Positions 26,629 through 35,760 of a stretch of DNA of 64,000 nt are shown piece after piece. The stretch lies in contig JAQGHR010000068.1 of NCBI GenBank assembly GCA_028291545.1, positions 1 through 64,000 on the forward strand. Direction: 5' to 3'. The number at the start of each line of letters is the position of its first letter. The first letter of the stretch is position 1. Position numbers and translations under genes: made by a program. The notes beneath the pieces were generated by a model that saw nothing but the letters and a program-made list of their open reading frames with translations, did no database searches and was not told where the DNA came from. The stretch comes from Planctomycetota bacterium (lineage in GTDB: Bacteria > Planctomycetota > Planctomycetia > Isosphaerales > Isosphaeraceae).

Positions 26629-28464
26629 ATGGATCAACTCAAGGAATTCCTCAATCAGGCGGTCAAGCACCGCTTCTGGGTGGCGATCGGCGTCGCGGCT
26701 CTCATGTCGCTGTGCGCCTACTTCCTCGGCACGGGCGCGATGGCCGAGGAGGAGAAAAAAGAAGCCGCCAAGATCAAGGGCGCCGTGGACGGGGTCAAGA
26801 AGTACACCAGCGGGCAGGTCAAGAATAAGCCCTGGACCGACACCGTCGTCGAGAAGACGGGCCTGGTCCAGAAGGACGTGATCGCGTCCTGGATCAAGCT
26901 CTACGATAAGCAGGCCCCGCTGCTGGATTGGCCCGCGCCCGTCAAGAAGGAATTCGAGGATCCGGCCTGGGATCGCAAGTATCCCGAGGGGGTGGATCCC
27001 CAGCGGGTCCGCGACGTGATCCTCGAATACACGCAGGCTTACCCGGATTACGCGGATGAAATTTACAAGTCGTTCCGGCCCTTCAATCCCGAAGACGGCA
27101 CCGGGATCGTGGTAGCGCCCTCCAAGGCGGCGCTGTTGCGTACCCAGGTTTATGAGGAAAGCCGGTTGCCGACGCTGGGCGAGGTGTGGTCGGCCCAGCA
27201 GAAGCTCTGGATTCAGAGGACGATCCTCAAGGTCATCGCGGACGTGAACGCCAGGGCCAAGGCGAAGGATTGGGACAGCGCGGTCATCAAGCAAATCCTG
27301 ATGCTGGAAGTGGCCAACGCCTTCGCCGTCGATCAACGGAGCGATGCCAAGGGTGAAGGGACCCTCGAGGACCCTCCCGAGATCCTTGCCCCCGGACAGG
27401 CCCCCGCGACCGAGAAAACCGCGGCCGCCTCCTCGTCCGGCAAATTCGGCGATGGTGGCGCCTTCGGGGGCGGCGGCGGGGGCGGCGCCTCGACCACCCC
27501 CGAGAAGATCCAATTCGTCAAGTCGCCGAATCCCGACCAGTACTTCATCGTCCCGATCGCGCTGACGGTATTCATCGAGCAGGATCGCATCCCCGATCTC
27601 CTCGTCGAGTTCAAGAACTCGCCGATGACGATCCGCGTGTTCGACGTCCGGTGGATCAAGCCGAGCACCCCCGTGAAGAAGCCCCGCAAGGGTCAGGCCC
27701 TGCCGGGGGCGCCAGGGGGGATGGGCGGCCGCAGCATGATGGGCGGTGAAAATCTCCTCGGCAGCAGCGAAATGGCGATGTCCATGGGCGGCCGCCTGGA
27801 CGGCGGCAGTTCCGGAGTCGCGTCGGGCTATAGCAAGTCGCTGAAGGCGGGCGGCGGTAGTGGGCCGGGGGGGACGAATGCACCGAAGGGCCGCGAGGGC
27901 GGCAAGGATGTCAAGGACGCCAATCTGAAAGCACTCGTCCTGAAGGGCAAGGACAAGAAGGGCCAGGAGAAGAAGAGCACCAAGGACGACGAACCGGAGG
28001 CGACGACCGGCTCGAACCCCTACTTCAATGTTGTCGAGGTCACGATTCGCGGCCAGGCCCGCTTCTACAAGGCCCCGCCGAAGCCCGCTGCTCCGGCTCC
28101 CGAGCAATTCCCCGGAGCTGCCCCCGAGCCCGCGAAGGATGCCTCGGCCAAGGCCGATACACCCAAGGCCGACGCCGCCAAGGACGCGACGGCGAAGGAT
28201 CAGCCCAAGGCGGAACCGGCCAAGGGCGAGGCCCCCAAGGATCAGCCCAAGGATGCACCCAAGCCAGAACCGGCCAAGGGCGCACCCGCGAAGGACGCGG
28301 CCCCTCAGCCCGAACCGGCCAAGACGGACGCACCCAAGGCCGTGACGCCCAAGGCGGACGCCCCGGCGCCCAAGCCGGACGCCCCAAAGGACACGACACC
28401 CAAGGGCGACGCCCCGAAGGGTGATACTGGCAAACCCAAGGGGACCGAAGCGCCCAAGGCGTAG
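26629..28464 (+). CDS. PilO-position inner-membrane protein of the secretin cluster
   Basis: 611 residues with a single N-terminal membrane segment (about 14-33, HRFWVAIGVAALMSLCAYFL) and a large extracytoplasmic part, the topology of PilO/GspM. A conserved-looking helical and alpha/beta region (35-250) is followed by a glycine-rich linker (FGGGGGGGAS), a ferredoxin-like block (about 305-345, DQYFIVPIALTVFIEQDRIP) and a long C-terminal lysine/alanine/proline tail (490-611) built from PKADA/PAKG-type repeats. The tail might contact peptidoglycan, nucleic acid or the acidic neighbours. Direct sequence similarity to PilO was not established; the assignment rests on topology and gene order. Confidence 0.6.
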   Translation: MDQLKEFLNQAVKHRFWVAIGVAALMSLCAYFLGTGAMAEEEKKEAAKIKGAVDGVKKYTSGQVKNKPWTDTVVEKTGLVQKDVIASWIKLYDKQAPLLDWPAPVKKEFEDPAWDRKYPEGVDPQRVRDVILEYTQAYPDYADEIYKSFRPFNPEDGTGIVVAPSKAALLRTQVYEESRLPTLGEVWSAQQKLWIQRTILKVIADVNARAKAKDWDSAVIKQILMLEVANAFAVDQRSDAKGEGTLEDPPEILAPGQAPATEKTAAASSSGKFGDGGAFGGGGGGGASTTPEKIQFVKSPNPDQYFIVPIALTVFIEQDRIPDLLVEFKNSPMTIRVFDVRWIKPSTPVKKPRKGQALPGAPGGMGGRSMMGGENLLGSSEMAMSMGGRLDGGSSGVASGYSKSLKAGGGSGPGGTNAPKGREGGKDVKDANLKALVLKGKDKKGQEKKSTKDDEPEATTGSNPYFNVVEVTIRGQARFYKAPPKPAAPAPEQFPGAAPEPAKDASAKADTPKADAAKDATAKDQPKAEPAKGEAPKDQPKDAPKPEPAKGAPAKDAAPQPEPAKTDAPKAVTPKADAPAPKPDAPKDTTPKGDAPKGDTGKPKGTEAPKA

Positions 28465-28537
28465 GCCCAGATCGGTCCCGCACGAGTTGAAACGCGTCGA
28501 ATGACCCCGCACCGGAGACGAGGAAAGGTCCCCACTC

Positions 28538-30655
28538 ATGGCCAACCCGACCGTCGATAAACTGAAGGCCTTCGGCCTCCGCCACGGCGAAAAAGTCGCC
28601 ATGGGGGTGGTGGCTACAATCTTCGCCGCCTGCTCTTACTACGCCCTGATCCACCCGTCGATCCAGACGACGCCGGACGAAGTCACGAAGACGGCCAAAC
28701 TTGCGCAAGCCAATCTCAACAACTCTCCCAAGAAGGAGACGATCGTCGAACGGCTCGAAGCCGACGGCATTACGCTGATCGGCTTCGAGAAGAAGGTCGA
28801 GGCCCTTCAGGCCGGGACGTCTGATGCGTCGCAGTACAGCCTGGCCAATTCGTTCGTCAAGCCGGAGCCGGGCGCGGGCCTGATCCGCGACATGCCCGAG
28901 TTGATCGCGCCGACGCAGATCTACGTCCACGCCGGCCGCGGCGCGGTCCGCATCATCGAGCTGGACGACGATGGCAAGCCGAAGGAGAAAGAGGCCGGCG
29001 ATGACGGCGCTGCGCCTCGAGCGCGCAAGAAGGCCAAGCGCCCCGCCGGCGGGCCGATGGGCGGCGGCATGCCGGGCGGCGGTCGGCCCGGCAGCAAAGC
29101 CGGCTCGAAGAAGAAGAACACCGGCGTGCTCGCCGAGGCCCAGCGGAAGAAAGACGAGCTACGGGCCGACGAGATCAAGAGAAAGGGCTTTGCCGGAGCT
29201 GATGAGGTCAAACAAGACACCGAGAAGGAGGCCGAGCCGGTCCTCCTGTCGGCCGAAAATTACGAGACCGAGCTGAACGGCTACCGGTTCGTCACCATCG
29301 TCGGCAAGCTCGATCATAAGAGGCTCAAGGAGAATTACTCCAAGGCCCTCAAGGTCGATCTCAACGCCGCGAATCCCGATTACAAGCGACTCGACGTCCA
29401 GCGCCAGGAACTCCTCAGCGACGGCTCCTGGAGCGCCTGGGAGATGGTCGATCGCTCGGTCTACGAGGAAGTCAAGACGCTCCTCACTCAAGAGGAAAAA
29501 GAGATCGTCCCTCCCTCGGCGATCATCTCCACGCTGGTGGACCCGCTGCCCTTCCTGGAGGTCGGTTACTGGGTGAGGGCTCACCACGCCGCCCTCATCC
29601 CGGCCGAGATGCTGAAGCCGAAGGTCGTCGAAGCCCCGCCCAAGAATGCAGCCAAGGGAGCGGCGAAGGGGGCCAAGGGCAATGGCCCGCTTGGCATGGG
29701 AGACTACGGTAAGGGCGCGGCGGGCGGAATGAATGGCCCCGGGATGAGCGGTCGGCCAGGCGGCGGCAACGGACTCGGCATGGGCGATTATGGCGGCAAG
29801 GGCGGAGGCATGAAGGGGCCGGGGATGGGCGGCCCGAACATGGGGGGACTGGGAGGCGGTCCGTCCGAAGGGGCCTTCGAGAAATCCAACGACGACTGGC
29901 TCATGATTCGCGCCCTGGATTTTAGCGTGAAGCCCGACGCGACCTATCACTATCGGGTTCGCATCGTGGTGGCGAACCCCAATCACGGCTGGGAGAGCGT
30001 CAGCCCCGGCGTGGACACACGCTCCAAGGAGCTCGCGGGCCCCTGGAGTGCCATGACCGCCGAGGCCAGCGTCCCGCCCGACGTAGCAACCTACGCCGTG
30101 GGCCGGACCCCTCCCAGCCCCAACACTCGCCCCGACGAGGTCGAGTTCCAGGTCGTGCGCTGGAATGAGGACGATGGCCTCACCGTCGTTCAGAAGTTCG
30201 GCCAGGCTCCCGGCCAGATCATCGGATCGAAATTCTCCCCGTGGGTCCCGAATGAGAAGAAGGACCGCCTGGTCACGAAGGAGTACGACTTCACCAGCCG
30301 CCAGGTCCTGGCCGACGCCCTGGGGGGGGATCGCCCCGCGTCATCGATCCAGAATTTGGGCGTGACGAAGTTCGAGATACCCGTGCTCGCCCTGGTCGTC
30401 AAACCCGACGGCATGCTTGTTGTGCGGGACCAGGCCCTGGACTCGAACAATGGCGAGATGGCCGAGATGCTCGACATCTACGCGCAGATCAAGAAGGAGG
30501 CGTCGCCCGGTAACAAGAAGAAGTCCACCTCGAACATGATGGACATGTACAGTGGCATGGGCGGCATGGGTGCCGGTGGAATGGGTGCCGGTGGAATGGG
30601 CGGTAGCCGCGGCGCCGGTAGCCGCCCGGGCGGCAACACAACCGGTTCGCAATAA
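28538..30655 (+). CDS. PilP-position inner-membrane protein of the secretin cluster
   Basis: 705 residues. One membrane segment near the N-terminus (about 19-40, KVAMGVVATIFAACSYYAL) anchors a periplasmic protein. There are three low-complexity, glycine/methionine-rich stretches (about 165-190, 380-450 and 670-700) between folded blocks. One block (about 240-285, NYETELNGYRFVTIVGKLDH) and another (445-500, YHYRVRIVVANPNHGWESVS) look beta-rich, like fibronectin-type folds. It lies between the PilO-position protein and the secretin, where PilP or GspC would link inner membrane to secretin. No statistically supported family can be named by eye. Confidence 0.55.
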   Translation: MANPTVDKLKAFGLRHGEKVAMGVVATIFAACSYYALIHPSIQTTPDEVTKTAKLAQANLNNSPKKETIVERLEADGITLIGFEKKVEALQAGTSDASQYSLANSFVKPEPGAGLIRDMPELIAPTQIYVHAGRGAVRIIELDDDGKPKEKEAGDDGAAPRARKKAKRPAGGPMGGGMPGGGRPGSKAGSKKKNTGVLAEAQRKKDELRADEIKRKGFAGADEVKQDTEKEAEPVLLSAENYETELNGYRFVTIVGKLDHKRLKENYSKALKVDLNAANPDYKRLDVQRQELLSDGSWSAWEMVDRSVYEEVKTLLTQEEKEIVPPSAIISTLVDPLPFLEVGYWVRAHHAALIPAEMLKPKVVEAPPKNAAKGAAKGAKGNGPLGMGDYGKGAAGGMNGPGMSGRPGGGNGLGMGDYGGKGGGMKGPGMGGPNMGGLGGGPSEGAFEKSNDDWLMIRALDFSVKPDATYHYRVRIVVANPNHGWESVSPGVDTRSKELAGPWSAMTAEASVPPDVATYAVGRTPPSPNTRPDEVEFQVVRWNEDDGLTVVQKFGQAPGQIIGSKFSPWVPNEKKDRLVTKEYDFTSRQVLADALGGDRPASSIQNLGVTKFEIPVLALVVKPDGMLVVRDQALDSNNGEMAEMLDIYAQIKKEASPGNKKKSTSNMMDMYSGMGGMGAGGMGAGGMGGSRGAGSRPGGNTTGSQ

Positions 30656-30683
30656 GATCGCTCGCACACGTAAATGAGCCATC

Positions 30684-30718
30684 GAACGGCCCCCGGCATC
30701 AGATGCCGGGGGCCGTTC
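30684..30718 (+). terminator. Hairpin terminator after the PilP-position gene
   Basis: Perfect 16-bp stem (30684-30699 with 30703-30718) and a three-base loop, 29 bases after the stop codon. The downstream bases are only weakly T-rich (CTCGTTGG), so efficiency is uncertain. Confidence 0.65.
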
Positions 30719-30913
30719 TCGTTGGAGACTTTCCTGAATGCGACCCGGCCATCTCGGGGCCCATCCTGTCGGGCCTGCCACACCGTCTTCTTACCCCGCT
30801 GTCGGGGGCCTTCGGCCTGAGGGTTCGTCTCCCCGCAACGAGGCGCAAAGCCCCCCACGCCTCATCGCAGCGGAGGGCGCGTCGGAAACCGCGAAAAATT
30901 CCGCGAACTCCGG

Positions 30914-30942
30914 TTGACCGACTCCGAGGATCGCGGTATGAC
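30914..30942 (+). promoter_or_regulatory. Candidate sigma70 promoter of the secretin gene
   Basis: TTGACC at 30914-30919 and TATGAC at 30937-30942 with a 17-base spacer. Predicted start near 30949, leaving about 210 bases of leader before the TTG start codon. Confidence 0.5.
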
Positions 30943-31157
30943 ACCGCCTCGTCTTCTCCCCTTTCTCGGACGCCTCCTCGCGCCAACCCCCTTGAGCCGT
31001 GAAAGACTCGGTTTAGCCGGGCGAAGCAGCCGTTGCTCTTGCGGGCGGCGGCCCGTGACGAGCCATGGAATCACGTCTGCTACCGCGGGGCACGTATACC
31101 ACAGACCGTCGCCAGGGAAGTCGGCGGTCGTCCCGTGTGTGGCGAAAGGAGGTCGCG

Positions 31158-34100
31158 TTGGGAAGGCTCAAAACGCTCACGATCCTTTTGACCCTGGGCG
31201 CATGGGGTTCCGCCACGGATGGCGCCCCGCCCGACGACGCGGCCACGCCCGCGGCTCCGGCAACCCGAGAGCAACCGCCGGCACACCCGTCGAAGTATCT
31301 CAAGGCGGCGCAGATGCTCGCCAAGAAGAACGACCCCAAGTCCGCGGATCTGGCCGCCAAGTACGTCAAGGCAGCCGACGATTATCGCGACATGCTCACC
31401 GTCGAGGAGCAAGCCAAGCTCGACGCGCTGAAGGCCCAGGTCCAGCCGACGGCCGCCCCGCCCTCCGATCCGGCCGTGGCGGCCGCGTCAACCCCCGCCG
31501 TCTCGTCGCCTCCGGCGACCGACGCACCGCCGGTTGCCGACGCGCCGCCGGTTGCCGACCCGCCTCGCCTGGCCGATGCGCCCCCGAGCTTGGGGGCAGC
31601 CCCAGCCGAGGCTCCGGCCTCAGAGAATTCGCCTCGCGAGCGTGCCGTCGCGATGGTCAAGCTCGCCCGCCAGTCCCTGGCCAACGGCCAGGTCGACAAG
31701 GCCCGTCGCCTGGCGAAGGAGGCCGAGGCCCTCGGGGTCGGCTTCACGCCCGACGAGGATTATCCGGGCAGGGTGCTCGCCGACATCGAGAATTCGGCGA
31801 GCAGCGGCCTGCGCTCCCGGGGCGCTTCGCCGAACGACCTCAAGCAGCAGGGCCGCTGGCTGCTCCAGTCCGCCCGGGAGCAGATCGCTCAGGGTCATTA
31901 CGATGACGCCGCCGCGAAGCTTGACCAGGCCCGCGCGCTGAAAGTTCACTGGACGCTGTTCGACGACACGCCGACGAAAGTCGCCGAACTGCTGGAAAAG
32001 TCCCGCCCGAAGACCTCGGCCGTCCCCTCGGGCGTGAAGGGCGACCGTCGCCAGGCGAAGGCGAAGCTCAAGGAAGCTCGCGACCTCATCGAGTCCGGCC
32101 AGTACGATCAGGCCGAGTCCATCGCGATGGAGGTCTCGAACTGGGGCGTTCGGTTCAACATGATCGAGGACAATCCCTCGCGTGTTGCCTCGGCGGCCCG
32201 CGCCCTGCGTCGTCGCGAGGCCACTCGCGCCGCGGGTCCGAAGAATCAGCCCAGCGAGAACCTGTACAACACGCTCGTGGCGTCTTCCCGCCAGCTCATG
32301 CAGGCCGGAAGGCTGGACGAGGCGGATCAGAAAGCTCGCCAGGCCCTCGCCATGAATGTGACTCCGTCGATCACGTCCGACCGGGCCGAGGCCGTGTTGC
32401 ATGATGTCGCGATGGCCCGCGCTGCCTCTCCGAAGCCGGCCGCGAACGGGGCGGCCATTGCGGCCCCGACCGACCCGAATGTCGCCGCCGCGACCACGAC
32501 CGCCCAGGCGACCGAGCCTGCGAGCGTTGCCGCGGAACGAGCCGCCAACGAGATCCTCGCTCGCGGCGATCGCCAGGCCGCCCAGGCCAAGTTCGTCGAG
32601 GCCCAGGAGCTCAAGGCCCGGGAAGACGCCGCGAACGGCCCGATCGTGCAGGGCAACCCGTCTCCTGAGGGAAGCGTCCCGCTGACGCCCGCGGCCGCCC
32701 CGGCCGACGCGGCCGCCCCGGCCGACGCGGCGGCCCCGGCCCCCATCGGTGCCGAGCCGGTCCCCGTTCCCACCACGCCCGCCGGTCCCGGCGGCTCATT
32801 GATCGACCAGGCGCAGGCCTTGTTGACCAATGGCAACTACCCGGCCGCCCGGCAGGCGGCCCAGCAGGCCAAGGCGCAGGGCGCGGGCCTGGAAGCCGAT
32901 CAGATCCTCGGCCAGATCGGTCAGACCGAGCAGGCCGCCGCGTACAAGATTTACGAGTCGGCCGTCGCGTCCATCCGCAAGCAAACCCCGGCCGACATCG
33001 GCCATGCCCGCGGACTCCTCGACGAGTTGTCTCATATGGAACTCGACGAGTCCACCAGGCAGAAGGTCGAAGACCTCCTGATCCGGCTCCCCCGAGACGG
33101 GGCCGGCCGGGCTCAACTTGGCGTCGCTGCCGGGATCGAGGACAAGGAGGCGGTCGAGGCCCAGAAGCTCAATGCCGAGGTCGGCACCAAGATCGCCGAG
33201 AGCCGCAGGCTGATGGAGAACGATCCCGAGAAAGCCATCGCCCTGCTCAACGCGACCATCGATCACGTCAAGGCGGCGGGCTGCAAGGAGTCCGTCACGA
33301 AAACGATGGTCAAACGGCTGGAGATCCTGGTCGAGCTGGCCCGGAAGGATAAGGTCGCCTTTGACGCCAAGATGAAGGACAAGACCTTCCGCGCCGAGAT
33401 CGAGCAGAAACGCCTGCGCATCCTCGAAGCCGACAAGGCCAAGAAGGAGCGGATCAAGGAGTACATGGGCAAGTACGAAGCCGCCATGGCCGACGGCAAG
33501 TTCGACGAGGCCGAGAAGTTCGCGGGCCTCGCCGCCGAGATCGATCCCAACGAGATCGCCGCCGTGGCCGGCCGAACCGTCGCCAGGATTCGCCGCCATT
33601 ACACCCGAGATCTCAAGAACCGTGCGGACAAGGATGAGGGCTACCTCAACCAGTTGCACGCAGTTGACGAGACCGGCATCGTCTCGCGCAAAGTCCTTGA
33701 GGGCGACTTCGATCCGGGTAACGGATTCGCTGCCCTGACGACCAGCCGTCGCGCCCTGGCCGATCGAGTCTCGGAGAAGAAGCCCGCCGCGTACATCGAG
33801 GCCCAGAAGATCCTGGAGAAGAAGATCACGATCAACCTGGAGAAATCGACGCTCGGCGAAGCGATCAAGTATCTCCAGGACCTGACCGGATTGAACATCA
33901 TCCCGGAGAAGAAGGCCCTGGCCGAGGAAGGCCTGACGATGAACTCGCCGGTCTCCTTCCAGGCCAACAACCTCAAGCTCAAGACGGTCCTGAAGCTCCT
34001 GCTCAGCGACCTGAACCTGACCTACTCGATCGTCGATGACGGCGTGGTCATGTTCACGAGCCCGGGGGCGAACCGGACTCGGACGTACCCTGTGGTGTAC

Positions 34101-35645
34101 AACGTGGCCGACCTGGTCGTGCCCGTCACCAGCCGCCAGAAGGGGACCAACGGCCAGCCCGGCACGGTCAACTTCCCCGGCATGGCGCAGGCGCCCGGCG
34201 GGCCGAACGACGCGAACGTGCTCCAGGCCCAGGCCAACGCCATGAACGGCGCACCGGGCGGGTTCGTGCCGCCAAACCAGGATAATCAGACCGTCAAGAA
34301 CGGCGAGAAAGACGACCGAAACACCGACTTCGGTCCGTTGATCTCCCTGATCAAGGCGGCGGTGGCTCCCGGGACCTGGAGCGACAATCACGCGTCGGCC
34401 GACGGCATGAACAGCTATGGCCAGGGTGCCGGGATGGCGGGCGGCGGAGCGGCGGCGGGAGGAGCTGACACCGCGATCGGCTCCATCACCCCGTTCTTCC
34501 TCAGCATCAGCCTGATCATCCGCCACACCGCCGAAGTCCACGACGACATCGTGGACCTGCTGCGACAGCTCCGCCGATTGCAGGATCTCCAGGTCTCGAT
34601 CGAGGTCCGGTTCATCACGGTCGGCGACAGCTTCTTCGAGCAGATCGGTGTGGACTTCGACTTCTCGATCCAGTCCGACGCGGTCGGTCGCAAGAGTTCG
34701 TTCGCCATCCCGAATCCGGCCGTGCTGCCGGGTGCCACCACCGCAGGCACTGCGGGCGGCACCGGACAGACCACCTCCACCAACCCGTTCTTGATCAACC
34801 CGATTCGTGATCACGCGATCGGCAGCAAGGCGCCACTCATTGTGGGGCACACCGGGAACAGCGGCGGCAACGGGAACCCGGGCGATTTCACGCCGGACCT
34901 CCAGTTGCCGTTCACCCAGGGCTCGGCCGGCGTCATCGCCCCGTTCAACGCCCTGACCGGCAACACGGCGGCGACGTTCGGGATCGCCTTCCTGAGCGAC
35001 CTGGAAGTCTACCTCTTCCTCACGGCCGTCCAGGGCGACACCCGGTCGAACCTGGTCCAGGCACCCAAGGTCACGAGCTTCAACGGTGCTCCGGCCACCG
35101 TGTCGAACTTCACGTCGATCAACTACGTCGCGAACCTGACGCCCATCGTGGGGGCCGGGGCCGTGGCCTTCTTCCCCACGATCGGCACGGTGCCCGACGG
35201 CGTGATCCTCAACGTCACGCCGGTCGTCTCGGCCGACCGCCGATACGTGCGGATGACGCTCGCCCCGAACTTCACGACGTTCATCCGGTTCGATACCTTC
35301 ACCATCCCGGCGGCGGTCGGCGGCGGCGGACTCGGCGGCCAGGCCTCGGCGATCAACGCCCAGGTCCAGCTCCCGGTCTTCTCGTTCACCACCGTCATCA
35401 CCACGGTCACCGTCCCCGACGGCGGCACGGTGCTCCTGGGTGGCGTCAAGCGGCTCCGCGAGGAACGCCGCGAGTTCGGCGTGCCGATCATGTCGAAGGT
35501 GCCGGTAATCAACCGCCTCTTCCGCAACATCGGCATCGGCCGCACCACCGACAGCCTGATGCTGATGGTCACGCCGCGGATCATCATCCTCGAGGAAGAG
35601 GAAGAGAAGCTCGGCATCCCGGCCGTTCAGAACGTCACGTTCTGA
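31158..35645 (+). CDS. Giant secretin (GspD/PilQ family) with N-terminal tandem helical repeats
   Basis: 1495 residues from TTG 31158, far longer than ordinary secretins (600-750). TTG is chosen because AAAGGAGG lies five bases upstream and the following MGRLKTLTILLTLGAWGSATD is a clean signal peptide; an in-frame ATG at 31065 has neither. Residues about 155-600 hold repeated 60-70-residue helical units (L..A...L..G..D.A...A..A..L.V.W....D.P..V). A secretin N-terminal domain (about 888-970, KITINLEKSTLGEAIKYLQ) and N1/N3-like region precede the outer-membrane pore domain, with VQAPKVTSFNGAPATVSN, VPDGGTVLLGGVKRLREERR and VPVINRLFRN, then TPRIIILEEEEEKLG at the end. It should form the outer-membrane channel for the upstream PilMN/O/P-type proteins. 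Confidence 0.9.
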   Translation: MGRLKTLTILLTLGAWGSATDGAPPDDAATPAAPATREQPPAHPSKYLKAAQMLAKKNDPKSADLAAKYVKAADDYRDMLTVEEQAKLDALKAQVQPTAAPPSDPAVAAASTPAVSSPPATDAPPVADAPPVADPPRLADAPPSLGAAPAEAPASENSPRERAVAMVKLARQSLANGQVDKARRLAKEAEALGVGFTPDEDYPGRVLADIENSASSGLRSRGASPNDLKQQGRWLLQSAREQIAQGHYDDAAAKLDQARALKVHWTLFDDTPTKVAELLEKSRPKTSAVPSGVKGDRRQAKAKLKEARDLIESGQYDQAESIAMEVSNWGVRFNMIEDNPSRVASAARALRRREATRAAGPKNQPSENLYNTLVASSRQLMQAGRLDEADQKARQALAMNVTPSITSDRAEAVLHDVAMARAASPKPAANGAAIAAPTDPNVAAATTTAQATEPASVAAERAANEILARGDRQAAQAKFVEAQELKAREDAANGPIVQGNPSPEGSVPLTPAAAPADAAAPADAAAPAPIGAEPVPVPTTPAGPGGSLIDQAQALLTNGNYPAARQAAQQAKAQGAGLEADQILGQIGQTEQAAAYKIYESAVASIRKQTPADIGHARGLLDELSHMELDESTRQKVEDLLIRLPRDGAGRAQLGVAAGIEDKEAVEAQKLNAEVGTKIAESRRLMENDPEKAIALLNATIDHVKAAGCKESVTKTMVKRLEILVELARKDKVAFDAKMKDKTFRAEIEQKRLRILEADKAKKERIKEYMGKYEAAMADGKFDEAEKFAGLAAEIDPNEIAAVAGRTVARIRRHYTRDLKNRADKDEGYLNQLHAVDETGIVSRKVLEGDFDPGNGFAALTTSRRALADRVSEKKPAAYIEAQKILEKKITINLEKSTLGEAIKYLQDLTGLNIIPEKKALAEEGLTMNSPVSFQANNLKLKTVLKLLLSDLNLTYSIVDDGVVMFTSPGANRTRTYPVVYNVADLVVPVTSRQKGTNGQPGTVNFPGMAQAPGGPNDANVLQAQANAMNGAPGGFVPPNQDNQTVKNGEKDDRNTDFGPLISLIKAAVAPGTWSDNHASADGMNSYGQGAGMAGGGAAAGGADTAIGSITPFFLSISLIIRHTAEVHDDIVDLLRQLRRLQDLQVSIEVRFITVGDSFFEQIGVDFDFSIQSDAVGRKSSFAIPNPAVLPGATTAGTAGGTGQTTSTNPFLINPIRDHAIGSKAPLIVGHTGNSGGNGNPGDFTPDLQLPFTQGSAGVIAPFNALTGNTAATFGIAFLSDLEVYLFLTAVQGDTRSNLVQAPKVTSFNGAPATVSNFTSINYVANLTPIVGAGAVAFFPTIGTVPDGVILNVTPVVSADRRYVRMTLAPNFTTFIRFDTFTIPAAVGGGGLGGQASAINAQVQLPVFSFTTVITTVTVPDGGTVLLGGVKRLREERREFGVPIMSKVPVINRLFRNIGIGRTTDSLMLMVTPRIIILEEEEEKLGIPAVQNVTF

Positions 35646-35681
35646 TCGCCGCGGAACCGGATCAACCGACTTCCCGAACCT

Positions 35682-35713
35682 GCCGCCGGGGGACTCGTTC
35701 CCCCGGCGGCTTT
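35682..35713 (+). terminator. Rho-independent terminator of the secretin gene
   Basis: Perfect 11-bp GC stem (35682-35692 with 35700-35710), 7-base loop, followed by TTTG. It lies 36 bases after the secretin stop codon. Confidence 0.8.
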
Positions 35714-35760
35714 GCATTTGGTAGCATGGGGCTTCCCCAAATTTACCGGGAGCCCGCACC

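Larger units (their letters stand above)
30656..31157. other. 502-base intergenic region with terminator and promoter
   Basis: A strong hairpin follows the PilP-position gene and a sigma70-like promoter precedes the secretin, so the secretin is probably transcribed on its own as well. The bases between (30720-30910) contain no gene that I would support. Confidence 0.55.

Noticed and set aside
28060-28460. Short direct repeats in the PKADA/PAKG coding region as a CRISPR or DNA repeat array
   Set aside because: The repeats follow codon boundaries and encode a lysine/alanine/proline-rich tail; spacing is irregular and there are no unique spacers.
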